NCBI GenBank assembly: GCA_963795555.1
Contig: CAWCHZ010000002.1
Span: 2,170,001-2,234,000, forward strand
Direction: 5' to 3'
Source: CAWCHZ01 sp963795555
GTDB taxonomy: Bacteria; Actinomycetota; Thermoleophilia; Solirubrobacterales; Solirubrobacteraceae
DNA: 64,000 bases
Below, one piece after another: positions 17,356-27,104 of the stretch. The position numbers and the translations under genes were made by a program. The notes under the pieces are model-generated. The model was given only the letters and a program-made list of their open reading frames with translations. It ran no database searches and was not told the DNA's origin. Positions within the stretch are counted from its first letter, which is position 1, and each line of letters opens with the position of its first letter.

Positions 17356-18305
17356 GGCGGCCCGGCTCCGTTGACGACGGGCGTGGCGCAGCTGCCCGGA
17401 TGCGCGCGGTGGGCGCGCGCCTGTCCGACGAGCGCGGCTTCACGCTGATCGAGGTGGTCATCGCCGCGTCGCTGATGGTGATCGTCGTGATCGCCACGCT
17501 CAGCGTGCTGGACGCCTTCAACTCCAACGCCGTCGCAAACCAGGCGCGCAACGATGCCCAGGACAGCGCGCGCAACACGCTCGACCTGCTCACCCGCCAG
17601 CTGCGCAACCTCGCCAGCCCGACATTCGATCGGCCGCAGGCGATCGACGTCGCCGGCCCGTATGACCTGGTCTTCCAGACCGTCGACTCCAACGCACCGC
17701 CCAACGGCTCGTCCAACAGCGCCAACATCAAGCGCGTCCGCTACTGCGTGAGCGCCAGCGGCAAGCTCTACAGCGAGCAGCAGACATGGACCAGCGCGAG
17801 CACCCCGGCCTCGCCGTCGACGCTCGGCTCCCCATGTCCCTACGGTGCCCCGTACAGCAGCCAGCGGCTGCTGGCGACCAACGTCTCCAACCAGACGGGC
17901 AGCCGCCCGCTGTTCACCTTCACGCCCACCAGCTGGACCACCGGCTCGCCGACGTCGCAGATCTACGGGATCACGGCGACGATCTACATCACGACCGCCG
18001 GCGTGCACTCGCACGAGATATCGCTAAGCAGCGGCGTCTATTTGCGCAACCAGAACCAGGCGCCGACGGCCTCCTTCAGCTACTCGGTCAATGCGGGGTC
18101 GATCGCGCTGGACGGCTCGGCGTCCTCAGATCCCGAGGGCCAGCCGCTGACCTACGCCTGGACCGACAACGGCACCGCGATCAGCGGCTGCAGCAGCGTG
18201 GTCTGCTATGACCCGGTCACCCAGGGTAGCTCGCACACGATCACGCTGACCGTCACCGATCCCGGCAGCCTGACCGGCACGTCCACGCAGCAGGTGAGCG
18301 CATGA
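17352..18305 (+). CDS. Pilin-like protein (PilW type) with PKD domain
   Basis: A 317-residue prepilin-like protein. G29 is followed by FTLIEVVIAASLMVIVVIATL, with Glu at mature position 5. The PilW/PilJ-like region is followed by a C-terminal PKD-like domain (residues about 235-315: APTASFSYS, DGSASSDPEGQPLTYAW). ATG 17352 overlaps the previous stop (ATGA), so the three genes are translated together. It probably acts as a minor pilin at the cell surface. Confidence 0.78.
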   Translation: MRRPGSVDDGRGAAARMRAVGARLSDERGFTLIEVVIAASLMVIVVIATLSVLDAFNSNAVANQARNDAQDSARNTLDLLTRQLRNLASPTFDRPQAIDVAGPYDLVFQTVDSNAPPNGSSNSANIKRVRYCVSASGKLYSEQQTWTSASTPASPSTLGSPCPYGAPYSSQRLLATNVSNQTGSRPLFTFTPTSWTTGSPTSQIYGITATIYITTAGVHSHEISLSSGVYLRNQNQAPTASFSYSVNAGSIALDGSASSDPEGQPLTYAWTDNGTAISGCSSVVCYDPVTQGSSHTITLTVTDPGSLTGTSTQQVSA

Positions 18306-19615
18306 GCATGGGCTCGCGAACGCCGCCGCCCTGGCGGGGGTCGTCCCTTCGGGGGGTGCCGAGCACGTCCTGGCGGCGAGCATTGACGCGGATCGCACGG
18401 CGCCTGGCGGGCCAGGAGGGCTGGGCGATGGTGACCGCGGTCATGTCGATCTTCCTGATGATGGCCGTCGGGCTGGCGACACTCTCCTTCAGCGACAGCC
18501 AGACCCATCAGTCCGGGATTGAGCAGGCCAAGGAGTCGGCGTTCAACGTCGCCGAGGGCGCGCTCAACGCGCAGGTCTACCTGCTCTCGCGCTACTGGCC
18601 GGGATCGGCGGCGCAGGCCTATCCCGCCAGCTGCCCGTCCGCCGGCAGCGCAATGTGCGAGACGATCAACTCGCTCGTCAACCAGTTCTCGGGCGCGGAC
18701 ATCGCGCGCGGCGCGACATGGACAACGCAGGTGCGCGATGACTCCTGGAGCGACGGCAACCTCTATCTGTCGTCCAGCTTCCTCGCCAACCCGACCTGCT
18801 CCGCCGCTCTGACACCGGCATGCTGGGATCAGGGGGGGCCGGGGACGACCACCACCCCGGACGGGCGCATGTGGGTGCGCGCGCAGGCGACGGTCAACAA
18901 GCAGACGCGCACGCTCGTCGCGCTCGTCCAGGTTGAGCAGCATCACGTCAACTTCCCCTCCTCGGCGGTCACGGCCGGCTCCATGGCCACCGGCAACAAC
19001 GGCAAGAAGATCATCATCGAGACCAAGGACCCCAACACGGGTCAGGTTGGCGCAGTCCAGGTGCGCTGCAGTCAGGCACCGCCCAGCAGCTGCCTGAACT
19101 ACAACCCCAGCAAGGGGCAGGTCGACCCACCGGGCAGCTACACGCTCAACTATCCCGCGACAACCGCGATTACGGCCGGCGACCTGTCGCTGCTGCAGGA
19201 GAACGCGCAGTCCACCAGCTCCTACTACACGAGCTGTCCGAGCGGCAGCCCGCCCAGCGGCGCCAAGGTGGTCTACATCCAGACGACCAGCCAGTGCTCG
19301 ATCAGCTGGTCGTTCCCGCAGTCGAGCCCGGGCATCCTGATCATCGATGGCGGCAGCCTGCAGATGAGCGGCAACACCGACTTCTACGGGATCATCTACA
19401 TCACCAACCCGACCAACTCGAATGCCGTGCTCTTCAACCAGAAGGGCAATGTCACGATCCACGGTGGCGTGGCGATCGATGGCGCGGGCGAGCTGCTTGC
19501 GGGCGAGAGCAAGCTGAACATCCAATACGACAGCAACATCGTCAACAACGTGACCGGCTTCGGCACGGCCGGGATCGTGCAGAACACCTGGCGCGAGGTC
19601 AACCCGGGGCAGTAG
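18302..19615 (+). CDS. PilX-like pilus assembly protein
   Basis: A 437-residue protein with a hydrophobic segment near residues 43-62 after GQEGWAMVTAVMS, an N-terminus like that of PilX-type proteins rather than a canonical FTLIE signal. QSGIEQAKESAFNVAEGALNAQVYLLSRY follows, as in PilX N-termini. The remainder is a Ser/Thr/Asn-rich extracytoplasmic domain that ends in beta-helix-like repeats (GSLQMSGNTDFYGIIYI, GNVTIHGGVAIDG). ATG overlaps the preceding stop. No pilus ATPase, platform or peptidase genes are in the window. Confidence 0.7.
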   Translation: MSMGSRTPPPWRGSSLRGVPSTSWRRALTRIARRLAGQEGWAMVTAVMSIFLMMAVGLATLSFSDSQTHQSGIEQAKESAFNVAEGALNAQVYLLSRYWPGSAAQAYPASCPSAGSAMCETINSLVNQFSGADIARGATWTTQVRDDSWSDGNLYLSSSFLANPTCSAALTPACWDQGGPGTTTTPDGRMWVRAQATVNKQTRTLVALVQVEQHHVNFPSSAVTAGSMATGNNGKKIIIETKDPNTGQVGAVQVRCSQAPPSSCLNYNPSKGQVDPPGSYTLNYPATTAITAGDLSLLQENAQSTSSYYTSCPSGSPPSGAKVVYIQTTSQCSISWSFPQSSPGILIIDGGSLQMSGNTDFYGIIYITNPTNSNAVLFNQKGNVTIHGGVAIDGAGELLAGESKLNIQYDSNIVNNVTGFGTAGIVQNTWREVNPGQ

Positions 19616-19909
19616 AGGGATCGCGCGCCGGCGTAGGGCTCGGCCGACATTGTCGTTCAGGGCTACGGGTTGTCGACCGATCTCCCGGTCGCCGGGCGCT
19701 GGCACTGAGCCAGACGGGCTGTGGCCGCAGCACAGCGCATCAACCGATCGGTGTATTCATGGGACCCATTGCCCGCCACCGGTCGCCCAGCCGCGAGTCT
19801 ATGACAGGGGTGGGCTCGGTGAAGTAATAGTTCCTGCCGACGTGTCAAGGGGCGGACATCCGGCCGACGCTGGGTGGAGCACGCCAACGTGCAATCACGG
19901 AGTCTCAAC

Positions 19910-21865
19910 ATGAGTCACGGCCCGACGGCAAGGCGGCAGACCACCGAGAGGGACAGCCGCCGCGAAGGTCTACGCACAGCGCTTGTCATAGGCCTGGCCG
20001 TTGTCGGGCTGTTGCTGGGATCCGTGTCAGCGGTGGCGGCGCCGCGGCCGAGAACGCACATCTTGCCGAGCCTTCCGCCTGGCAAGCACCCGACGGTGCT
20101 GCCCCACAGACGTGGAGAGCTCGGTCGTGTCTGCAATCCGGGTTACTGCCCGACCCCGCCGCTGCTGTTCCATGCCGCTGGCAGGGGAGTGCAGCACACG
20201 CCTACTCTGTATCTGATCTTCTGGGGCAGCAACTGGAACGGCACGGGGGCCACGCTGCGTCAGCAGCTCATCAACATGTACGACGGGCTGGCAGGCTCCG
20301 CCTATCAGGGCATATTGACCCAGTACTACGATGCGCATGGCTTTATCTCGTCGAGCGTCGACGTAGCCGCCGCGTACACAGACACCGGCGTGTCGGCGCC
20401 ATCGTCGGTGAGCGACAGCTCGATCACCAGCGAGGTGGCGTCGATGATCTCGGCCAGGGGTTGGACGCGCAGCTTCGATGCGCAGTTCGTCGTGCTCACC
20501 GCTCCGGGGAGCACGTACGCGTCGGGCTTTGGCTCGAAGTTCTGCGCCTACCATGGCATCGACTCGGGCGGCTCGAGCTACACGTTCGTCCCGTACGTTG
20601 GAGACCAGCCGTTCGACAACGGGTGCTCGGGCTATGACCCGAACTTCAATGTCAACCACGTGACCTCGATGCTCGCGGCGCACGAGTACAGCGAGAGCGC
20701 CACGGATCCACAGCTCGACACGTGGTACACGAGCGACACCACCGGCTACGAGATCGCGGACATCTGCGCATCTGGCGATGATGTCCTGTCCAACGGGTCG
20801 TATGTGCAGGGTCTGTGGGACGATGCGCAGAACCAGTGCTCGCTCTCTGATGTGACCCATGCACCGGCGGCTGACTCGAGCAGCCGTCCAGCAGCGCGCG
20901 ACGTGCCCAGTGGGTCTCAATGGGTCTACTACGTAACCAGTGGCCAGATCGGTTCGTGGTCATGGAATGGCTCGAGCTGGTCGAACAGCCAGCTCGCCGG
21001 CGGCCAGGCGGCGAGCAGCTTGATCGGGCCAAGCGTAATCAGAGACGTCCCGACCAGTGATCAATGGCTCTACTACGACGGCACGGACGGGAACGTCTGG
21101 TACTGGGCCTGGGATGGGTCGAGCTGGACGAACGGCAAACTGACAGGTGGACAGACCGCGGCGAACGCGAGCCCGAGCGTCGTGCGCGATCAGACGACCG
21201 GATACCAGTGGGTCTACTACATCGGCGCTGACGGCAATCTCTGGTACTGGTCGTGGAACGCGACGAGCTGGACGAACGGCAAGCTGACAGGGGGACAGGC
21301 CGCGGCGAACGCAAGCCCGACAGTCTTACGCGATGTCGGTAGCGGTGACCAGTGGGTGTACTACGTCGGCGCTGATGGCAGCCTCTGGTACTGGTCATGG
21401 AACGGCTCGAGCTGGACGAATGGCAAGCTCGCCGGCGAGAATGTCGCGTCGAGCGCTAGCCCGTCCGCGGTGCGTGATGTGGCGACGGGTAGCCAGTGGG
21501 TGTACTACATCGGTGCTGATGGAAACGTCTGGTCGTGGTCGTGGAATGGCTCGAGCTGGACGAACAACAAGCTGGCAGGCGGGCAGGCCGCTTCGAGCGC
21601 GAGCCCGACGGTCGTACGCGACGTTGGGACCGGTGATCAGTGGGTGTACTACGTCGGTGCGGATGGCAACATGTGGTACTGGTCGTGGAACGGATCCAGC
21701 TGGACCAACGGCAAGCTGACCGGCGAGCTGGCGGCCTCCGGCGCGAGCCCCACTGTCCTGCGTGACGTCTCGAGCGGCAGTCAGTGGGTCTACTACGTCG
21801 GCGCCGACGGCAGAATGTGGCTGTGGTCGTGGAACGGGTCCAATTGGTCCAACAGCGCGCTCTAG
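19910..21865 (+). CDS. Secreted zincin-like protein with seven-repeat beta-propeller
   Basis: A 651-residue exported protein. Residues 21-44 form a signal or anchor segment. The N-terminal domain (about 95-315) has TPTLYLIFWGSNWN and AAHEYSESATDP (257-268), resembling plant EXORDIUM/PHI-1-like and HE-x2-E zincin proteins. From residue 325 there are seven repeats of about 48 residues (RDVxxGxQWVYYVGADGN, WYWSWNGSSW), consistent with a seven-bladed PLL/tectonin-like lectin propeller. ATG 19910 is preferred over GTG 19874 because GGAG precedes it at good spacing. Bases 19616-19909 upstream show no other gene. Confidence 0.75.
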   Translation: MSHGPTARRQTTERDSRREGLRTALVIGLAVVGLLLGSVSAVAAPRPRTHILPSLPPGKHPTVLPHRRGELGRVCNPGYCPTPPLLFHAAGRGVQHTPTLYLIFWGSNWNGTGATLRQQLINMYDGLAGSAYQGILTQYYDAHGFISSSVDVAAAYTDTGVSAPSSVSDSSITSEVASMISARGWTRSFDAQFVVLTAPGSTYASGFGSKFCAYHGIDSGGSSYTFVPYVGDQPFDNGCSGYDPNFNVNHVTSMLAAHEYSESATDPQLDTWYTSDTTGYEIADICASGDDVLSNGSYVQGLWDDAQNQCSLSDVTHAPAADSSSRPAARDVPSGSQWVYYVTSGQIGSWSWNGSSWSNSQLAGGQAASSLIGPSVIRDVPTSDQWLYYDGTDGNVWYWAWDGSSWTNGKLTGGQTAANASPSVVRDQTTGYQWVYYIGADGNLWYWSWNATSWTNGKLTGGQAAANASPTVLRDVGSGDQWVYYVGADGSLWYWSWNGSSWTNGKLAGENVASSASPSAVRDVATGSQWVYYIGADGNVWSWSWNGSSWTNNKLAGGQAASSASPTVVRDVGTGDQWVYYVGADGNMWYWSWNGSSWTNGKLTGELAASGASPTVLRDVSSGSQWVYYVGADGRMWLWSWNGSNWSNSAL

Positions 21866-21909
21866 CGTCGTCAACCGGCCCCGTAGCGACGACCCAGAGG
21901 TCAGTGCGG

Positions 21910-22902
21910 TCAAATCTCAGGCAACGTGGGCCGCGCCGCTGACCCCCAGGCAAACCGCGCCAGCAGCTCACGGGTCGCAAGGTCGCCGTGGGCGTAGCGC
22001 TCGGTCTGGTTGTCGGCGATGAGAAGGTTTGCCTGCTCTCCTTGCCAGAACGTCTCACTCTCGGCCCAGTCGTCGCGCCCGTATATGACGCCGTCGCGGC
22101 CGGTGACGACCGCTCGCAGCTCCATCAACTCAACCTGCCGCGTGAAGCTGCGGCGACCATGCTCCAGCCGGTAGGCGTGGACCTTCCGGCGCAGGCGTGC
22201 GGTCGTCAGTGCCTGCAGGACGCCACTTGTCGTCGCGAAGGCGTTGGTGCGGATGTGATGGGCCGGGAAGCGCTGGAAGCCGACGGCCAGCTCGGCCAGC
22301 GCCCGAGCGGTCGCGGCCTTGCGTCGGGCGATCGTGAGCAAGCTGCCGCCGGTCTCGCCCGTACGCGCCTCCTCGACACGCCGGAACTCCGCGCGTGTCT
22401 CCCGGCGGCTCGGATAGACGGCTCGGTATGCGCTCGGCAGTCCGAGCGCGAAATACATGTATGAGCGAGCGCTCGCCCACGAGCCGGTCGCGCCCACGAG
22501 CCCGACGCGCGGCTCGTGCAGGGCATCGTCCAGCTGGCGCAGCCAGCCGGCTGCCAGAACGCGGCTGAAGGAGTTCACGAAGCAGTAGCGCCCCGCTCCG
22601 AGCTCCGCCGCGGCGGTCAGGTAGGCATCCAGGTCAAAGCCCTCGTCGTGGACGAAGATGGCTTCGGCATCCAGCTCGCCGGCGCGCTCGCGGTAGGGCG
22701 TCGCCGCCGACTGCGACTCGAAGCCCTTGAACAGAAGCACGAGCTGGTGCTCGACGCCCGCATCGTGCTCGCGATAGGAGTCCAGGAAGCGCTCCAATGG
22801 CTCGGGGCCATTGACCTGGCGCACGAGGTGCACGAGGCGCAGGGGCGCGTTCAGGTCGCTCGCGAGCGCCGCGTCGGCCAGCCAGGCACCGCCTCCAGTC
22901 AT
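21910..22902 (-). CDS. GT-A-like protein of unknown specificity
   Basis: A 330-residue protein. It begins with a segment like RLVHLVRQVNGPEPLERFL and then FVHDEGFDLDAYLTAAAEL, FVNSFSRVLAAGWLRQL and LVGATGSWASARS, resembling a family 2 GT fold without the usual DxD. ATG 22902 overlaps the upstream SDR stop (ATGA), making it last in the rfbF operon. It may transfer the CDP-sugar made by that operon, but no catalytic residues can be assigned with confidence. Confidence 0.55.
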   Translation of the reverse strand: MTGGGAWLADAALASDLNAPLRLVHLVRQVNGPEPLERFLDSYREHDAGVEHQLVLLFKGFESQSAATPYRERAGELDAEAIFVHDEGFDLDAYLTAAAELGAGRYCFVNSFSRVLAAGWLRQLDDALHEPRVGLVGATGSWASARSYMYFALGLPSAYRAVYPSRRETRAEFRRVEEARTGETGGSLLTIARRKAATARALAELAVGFQRFPAHHIRTNAFATTSGVLQALTTARLRRKVHAYRLEHGRRSFTRQVELMELRAVVTGRDGVIYGRDDWAESETFWQGEQANLLIADNQTERYAHGDLATRELLARFAWGSAARPTLPEI

Positions 22903-23900
22903 CGCGCTAGATGGGCTGGACGCGGCTGGACTGCGTCGCGTGTTGCGATCGTGTCGGCTAGCCGGGCACGCCACCACTCGACCGTGTCGGCCACACCCGT
23001 CGTTAGTGTGAAGCGGGGCGTGAACCCCACGTCCTCAGACAGACGGGTAGCGTCGGCGACCAGCTCGGGCGGCTCGCCTGGTCGCTGGGGCAACGCTCCG
23101 ACCCGCAGCAGCTCCGGACGGCCCGCCTGCTCGGCGACGAGTCGAACCAGGTCGGCGATCGCGATGCCTTCTCCGGAGGCGATGTTGACGGCGCCGCACA
23201 CCGCGCTGTCCAGCAGCGCCACAAAGGCGCGCGCCACGTCCGCGACGTGCATGAAGTCGCGCACCTGGGTCCCAGCGGTCGTAGCGGCCTCCTGGCCGGT
23301 CAGCAGCGCACGAGCAACCGATGGCACCAAGCGACCTGGCGCCTCGCGCGGTCCGTAGAGGAAGAAGATGCGCCCCCACGCCAGCTCGAGCCCGATCTCG
23401 CGCCCATATGCCTCGGCGACCAGATGCGTTGCGTGCTTGGCCGCTCCATACAGCGTTGCCGGCGCTAGCGGGGTGGGCGCCGGCAGGATTGCTGGGGGGG
23501 CGTCAGACGCTGCATCCGGCGGGCGCTCCTCCACGCAGCGCCCGTAGCCCCAGGCGTATTCCGCGCAGGTGCCCGCCAGCGCCGCGCGCCGGCCGCCGAT
23601 CTCGTGGAAGGAGCGCAGCAGGTGCAGTGTCGCCTCCACCCAACGAACGTTCTCGGGCGATGTCCAGAAGCTTCCGTGCTCGGCGTACCAGGCCAGATGC
23701 AGCAGGTTCTCAGGCCGCGCGGCCGCGAGTAGCGACTCGATGCTCGCGGGGTCCAGCAGGTCTGCGACGTGCCAGGCCGCTCCCGCGATTGCGCGTCGCG
23801 TGGTGCTCACCGCGTGCACCTCGTGGCCCGCCTCGAGCAGCGCTTCCACGGCGTGAACGCCGATGAAGCCGCTGGCGCCGGTGACGAGGACGCGAGTCAT
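22899..23900 (-). CDS. NAD-dependent nucleotide-sugar reductase/epimerase
   Basis: A 333-residue extended SDR with TGASGFIG near residues 7-14, LYGAAKHATHLV as the catalytic Tyr-x3-Lys block, and RIFFLYGPREAPGRLVPS. In the context of rfbF and rfbG it is the best candidate for the 4-keto reductase that finishes the CDP-6-deoxysugar, as CDP-abequose/paratose-type reductases do. Its stop overlaps the GT-like gene. The reduction stereochemistry is unknown. Confidence 0.75.
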   Translation of the reverse strand: MTRVLVTGASGFIGVHAVEALLEAGHEVHAVSTTRRAIAGAAWHVADLLDPASIESLLAAARPENLLHLAWYAEHGSFWTSPENVRWVEATLHLLRSFHEIGGRRAALAGTCAEYAWGYGRCVEERPPDAASDAPPAILPAPTPLAPATLYGAAKHATHLVAEAYGREIGLELAWGRIFFLYGPREAPGRLVPSVARALLTGQEAATTAGTQVRDFMHVADVARAFVALLDSAVCGAVNIASGEGIAIADLVRLVAEQAGRPELLRVGALPQRPGEPPELVADATRLSEDVGFTPRFTLTTGVADTVEWWRARLADTIATRDAVQPRPAHLAR

Positions 23901-23927
23901 CGGCGGTTCTCGGGCCGGGGAAGATTC

Positions 23928-25439
23928 TCAGGCCGGACGGTCAACGCGCGTGCGAGCATAGCGAGGGTGCAGTTGACGCAGCTCGTGCATCACCTCCGGC
24001 GGTATCGCCCGTTGGGCTATCAGCAATCCCAGGTAGAGCAGCATGGCGATCACCAGTCGCACCACCAGCGGGGCGGGGATGAGCACGGCGGCGGCTCCGA
24101 TCGCGGCAGCGAGCGCGACACGCGGCACCACCTCCAGCGAAGGGGCGAGACGAGCGTCGGCGCGGGCAGCGAACAGCGCGCTGGCGATCGCCACGCAGGT
24201 CTCGGTCGCGGCGGTTGCGATCGCGGCGCCTCGCGCGGCGTCCACGCTGACCAGGCCCGCCACCAATCCACTGCCGACCAGCAGCGCACCGCAGTTGACG
24301 ATCAGGATCTCGCGATAGCGCCGCAAGCTGAGCAAGACGTTCGAATACATAGTCCCGACGAAGGCGGCGCCGAGCCCGATCCCTTGGACGGCCAAGATCG
24401 CCGCGGCTGGGCGGAAGCTCGCTCCGCCCAGGACTTCGATCGCCAGCCGCGCGCCCACGCCCAGCGCCAGTGTCGTGCCCGCGCCGATGATCAACGTCAC
24501 CCTGAAGACTCGATCGACGGCATAACGCAGGCGCTCGGGATCTTCGCTCGCTGCTCGAGCGAAGATCGGCAGCACCGATCCGGCGAGCAGACCCGGTACG
24601 AGCAGAAGCACCTCGATGACGCGAAACGAGGCGCTGAAGAAGCCGAGCTGGCGGGCGCTGGCCAGCAGGGACACGAGGACGATGGCGATCCTGAAGTAGA
24701 TGGTGGCGGCCGCGACCGCCACGGAGTACGGCAGCACGACGCTGATCAACGCGCGCCACCGCTGGCGTTCGAACGCCGGGACCAGCGGGACGTCACCGCG
24801 GACGAGCAACGCAGTTGCGACAAGGGCCGTACCGGCGGCGGCGATCGGTACGGCCAGAAAGGCCAGCAGATGCGCTCCGATCAACACGAGCGCCACGATC
24901 AGCGACACGGTGACGACCTGGCGCAACAGGTCGATCGCCGTCACCCAGCCCAGGCGTAGACGGCTCATCAGCGAGATGCCGAGAGACGCCTGGCAAGACT
25001 GAAGCAGCAGGCCTGTACCCGCCAGCAGCACTCCCTTCACCACAACAGGGCGATAACCGACGACGGCGGAGAACCCGATCATCACAGCCACCCCGATGAC
25101 CGTCAGCGCGACCCGCAGCCCGAGGAGATTGCGCGCGAGCTCCCTGCGCGCTGGTCCCCTGAGGACCGACAGCTCGCGGACGCCGATTGCGGTCAGCCCG
25201 AGATCCGACAGCCCGTCGACCACCGCGACCAGGGATAGCGCGATCGTGTAGACACCGAAGCCCACGACGCCGAGATGGCGAAACAGCAGCGCTGCCGAGA
25301 TGGCACTGATCAGCGCTCCAGCGAGATATCCGCCCACCCGCACGGCGCCCCCGCGGATTGCGGCGGGACCTGCGTCTGGCGTGGCGAGCAGGTCGTCGTC
25401 GCCGGGCGTGGCTGTCTGGCTGGGCGCCTCGCTGCTCAC
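23928..25439 (-). CDS. Polysaccharide flippase (Wzx/MATE-like)
   Basis: A 503-residue membrane protein with about 12-14 hydrophobic helices, FRHLGVVGFGVYTIALSL near the N-terminus, and the overall layout of the MOP exporter superfamily. It would flip undecaprenyl-linked oligosaccharide units across the membrane. GTG 25439 overlaps the methyltransferase stop (GTGA). Together with the separate wzt-wzm exporter it implies two export routes in this locus. Confidence 0.82.
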   Translation of the reverse strand: MSSEAPSQTATPGDDDLLATPDAGPAAIRGGAVRVGGYLAGALISAISAALLFRHLGVVGFGVYTIALSLVAVVDGLSDLGLTAIGVRELSVLRGPARRELARNLLGLRVALTVIGVAVMIGFSAVVGYRPVVVKGVLLAGTGLLLQSCQASLGISLMSRLRLGWVTAIDLLRQVVTVSLIVALVLIGAHLLAFLAVPIAAAGTALVATALLVRGDVPLVPAFERQRWRALISVVLPYSVAVAAATIYFRIAIVLVSLLASARQLGFFSASFRVIEVLLLVPGLLAGSVLPIFARAASEDPERLRYAVDRVFRVTLIIGAGTTLALGVGARLAIEVLGGASFRPAAAILAVQGIGLGAAFVGTMYSNVLLSLRRYREILIVNCGALLVGSGLVAGLVSVDAARGAAIATAATETCVAIASALFAARADARLAPSLEVVPRVALAAAIGAAAVLIPAPLVVRLVIAMLLYLGLLIAQRAIPPEVMHELRQLHPRYARTRVDRPA

Positions 25440-26347
25440 CGTTCAGTCGTTGCGGTCGCGCTGGCCTTCACGAACACCGCGGTATAGATCGATCCTGCCA
25501 GTCCGCGCTGCTCGATCGGTCGAAGCACGCGCTCCAGCAGCTTTGATCCAGTCGTCGAGATCACATGCGGAGCCCGCGAAGCGGGATGGCGACGCAGGGC
25601 GCACTCCCAGCCGAAGCGGTTGCACTCTCGCCCAGCCGCGTCGGCGGTCGTGAGCAACTTCAGCTGCAGTCCCAACGCGGCGGCGTGGGCGATCAACGCG
25701 GAGGCCGGGATGAGGTGCAGATGCCGCGGGGCATCGAGGTGAACCCACCGTTCTTGCAGCAGCCGAAACTGCAGGGATGTCGGATTCGGCGTCGCAACGA
25801 CAAGGATCCCACCCGGCTCGAGATTGTCCGCCGTCGCGCGCAGCACGACGTGGGGATCCGGCAGATGCTCGATTGCCTGCCAGAGCGCGATCACGCGACT
25901 AGACTCGAGCCCTGCCAGCTCGTTGGCCGGAGCACCGGAGTTGATGGCGCATACGCCAATGGTGCTCGCGAGATAGCGGCAGCAGCGGGAGTCCATCTCG
26001 ATCGCCGTTACGTCGAAGCCAGCGCGTCGGGCGGCGTGGGCGAAAAGGCCCCAGCCAGCGCCGATCTCCACGAGCCTGCCGGCAGTCGCGAAGGGTGTGA
26101 TGAAGGTCAGCTTCTCGGCGTCGAGCGCCGCCGCTTGATCGAGCTGCGCGGCCTCGGGGAGGGGATAATACTCCTCCGGGTAGTAGCGGCCGAGATCCTC
26201 CGGCACCTGCTCGATGAAGTGCGTTCCACAGCTCGTGCAGCGACGGTAGGCAAAGCGCGCGTCGGTGATCGCACGGTTGCGGTCGGTGACGGTGAACGCG
26301 TGCTCGGAGCCCGCGCCGCAAAGTGGGCAGGCCACCCGAGTGCTCAT
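25436..26347 (-). CDS. SAM-dependent methyltransferase with N-terminal zinc finger
   Basis: A 303-residue class I methyltransferase. The N-terminal C-x2-C pair (CPLCGAG, then CTSCGTHF) forms a probable zinc-binding module. The SAM site is LVEIGAGWGLFAHAARRAGFDVTAIE, followed by IEHLPDPHVVLRA. It is placed between flippase and sugar genes, so methylation of a glycan or nucleotide sugar is likely. The N-terminus resembles sugar O- or C-methyltransferases. ATG 26347. Confidence 0.78.
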   Translation of the reverse strand: MSTRVACPLCGAGSEHAFTVTDRNRAITDARFAYRRCTSCGTHFIEQVPEDLGRYYPEEYYPLPEAAQLDQAAALDAEKLTFITPFATAGRLVEIGAGWGLFAHAARRAGFDVTAIEMDSRCCRYLASTIGVCAINSGAPANELAGLESSRVIALWQAIEHLPDPHVVLRATADNLEPGGILVVATPNPTSLQFRLLQERWVHLDAPRHLHLIPASALIAHAAALGLQLKLLTTADAAGRECNRFGWECALRRHPASRAPHVISTTGSKLLERVLRPIEQRGLAGSIYTAVFVKASATATTER

Positions 26348-26408
26348 CGGCGGCTGCGGCCGGAGCCCGTGCGTCGCACGGTGACCCCGGCCACCGGCAG
26401 CGCCGCGC

Positions 26409-27062
26409 TCATCCCCGGCGCGGATCGAATGGATCGTCGTCGCGCAGCTCGAATTGACCCTCGTCGTAGACCAGGCCCAGCTCCTCGAGCGCGATCTCCC
26501 GTTCGAGCTCCTCCTCGGGATTGGGCAGGCGGACGTAGTCGGGGTAGCTGCGATCGCGCTCGGAGATCAGGCGCTCGCCGGCCGGCTCGGGCCAGGTGAT
26601 CCCGAACAGCGGGTCATCCCAGCGCACCCCGCGCGTGGCCTCGGGCTCGTAGGCAGCGCCCATCTGGTAGTGGATCTCGGTGTCGTCGGTGAGCGTCTGG
26701 AAGCCGTGCGCAAACCCGGGAGGGAGGTAGAAGGCGCGGCGATTGTCCGCGCTGAGCTCCACGCCATACCACTTGCAGTAGCTCCGCGAGCGCGGTCGCA
26801 GGTCGATGCCGACATCGAAGATCGCGCCGCGCACGCAGCGGATCAGCTTGGGCTCCCCGTATGGCTCGATCTGATAGTGCATCCCGCGCAGCGTGTCGCG
26901 ACGACGGTTGAAGGAGATGTTGCATTGGATGACCGCGGGGTCCATCTCGTGCGCGCGCGCGGCGCGCTCGTCATAGGAGCGCGCGAACCAGCCACGCACA
27001 TCCTCGATCACGTCGAGGTCGATGACCCAGGTGTCTTCGAGCGGGGTCTCGATGAACTTCAA
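26409..27062 (-). CDS. Nucleotide-sugar 3,5-epimerase (RmlC family)
   Basis: A 217-residue cupin epimerase of the RfbC/RmlC family. RGMHYQIEPYGEPKLIRCVRG carries the catalytic His, FDVGIDLRPRS the partner acidic region, and FYLPPGFAHGFQTL the substrate pocket. It starts at TTG 27062, with a GGAGG ribosome site 7 bases upstream. Next to rfbF, rfbG and a C-methyltransferase it probably acts on a CDP-4-keto-6-deoxysugar rather than dTDP-sugar. Confidence 0.82.
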   Translation of the reverse strand: MKFIETPLEDTWVIDLDVIEDVRGWFARSYDERAARAHEMDPAVIQCNISFNRRRDTLRGMHYQIEPYGEPKLIRCVRGAIFDVGIDLRPRSRSYCKWYGVELSADNRRAFYLPPGFAHGFQTLTDDTEIHYQMGAAYEPEATRGVRWDDPLFGITWPEPAGERLISERDRSYPDYVRLPNPEEELEREIALEELGLVYDEGQFELRDDDPFDPRRG

Positions 27063-27104
27063 CTCCTCACCTCCGGCTTGACTTGCGCAGCTTGCGCGGC
27101 TCGC

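Noticed and set aside
21867..21893. GTCGTC / GACGAC inverted repeat after the propeller gene
   Set aside because: Six bases with a 15-base loop is too weak to call a terminator.
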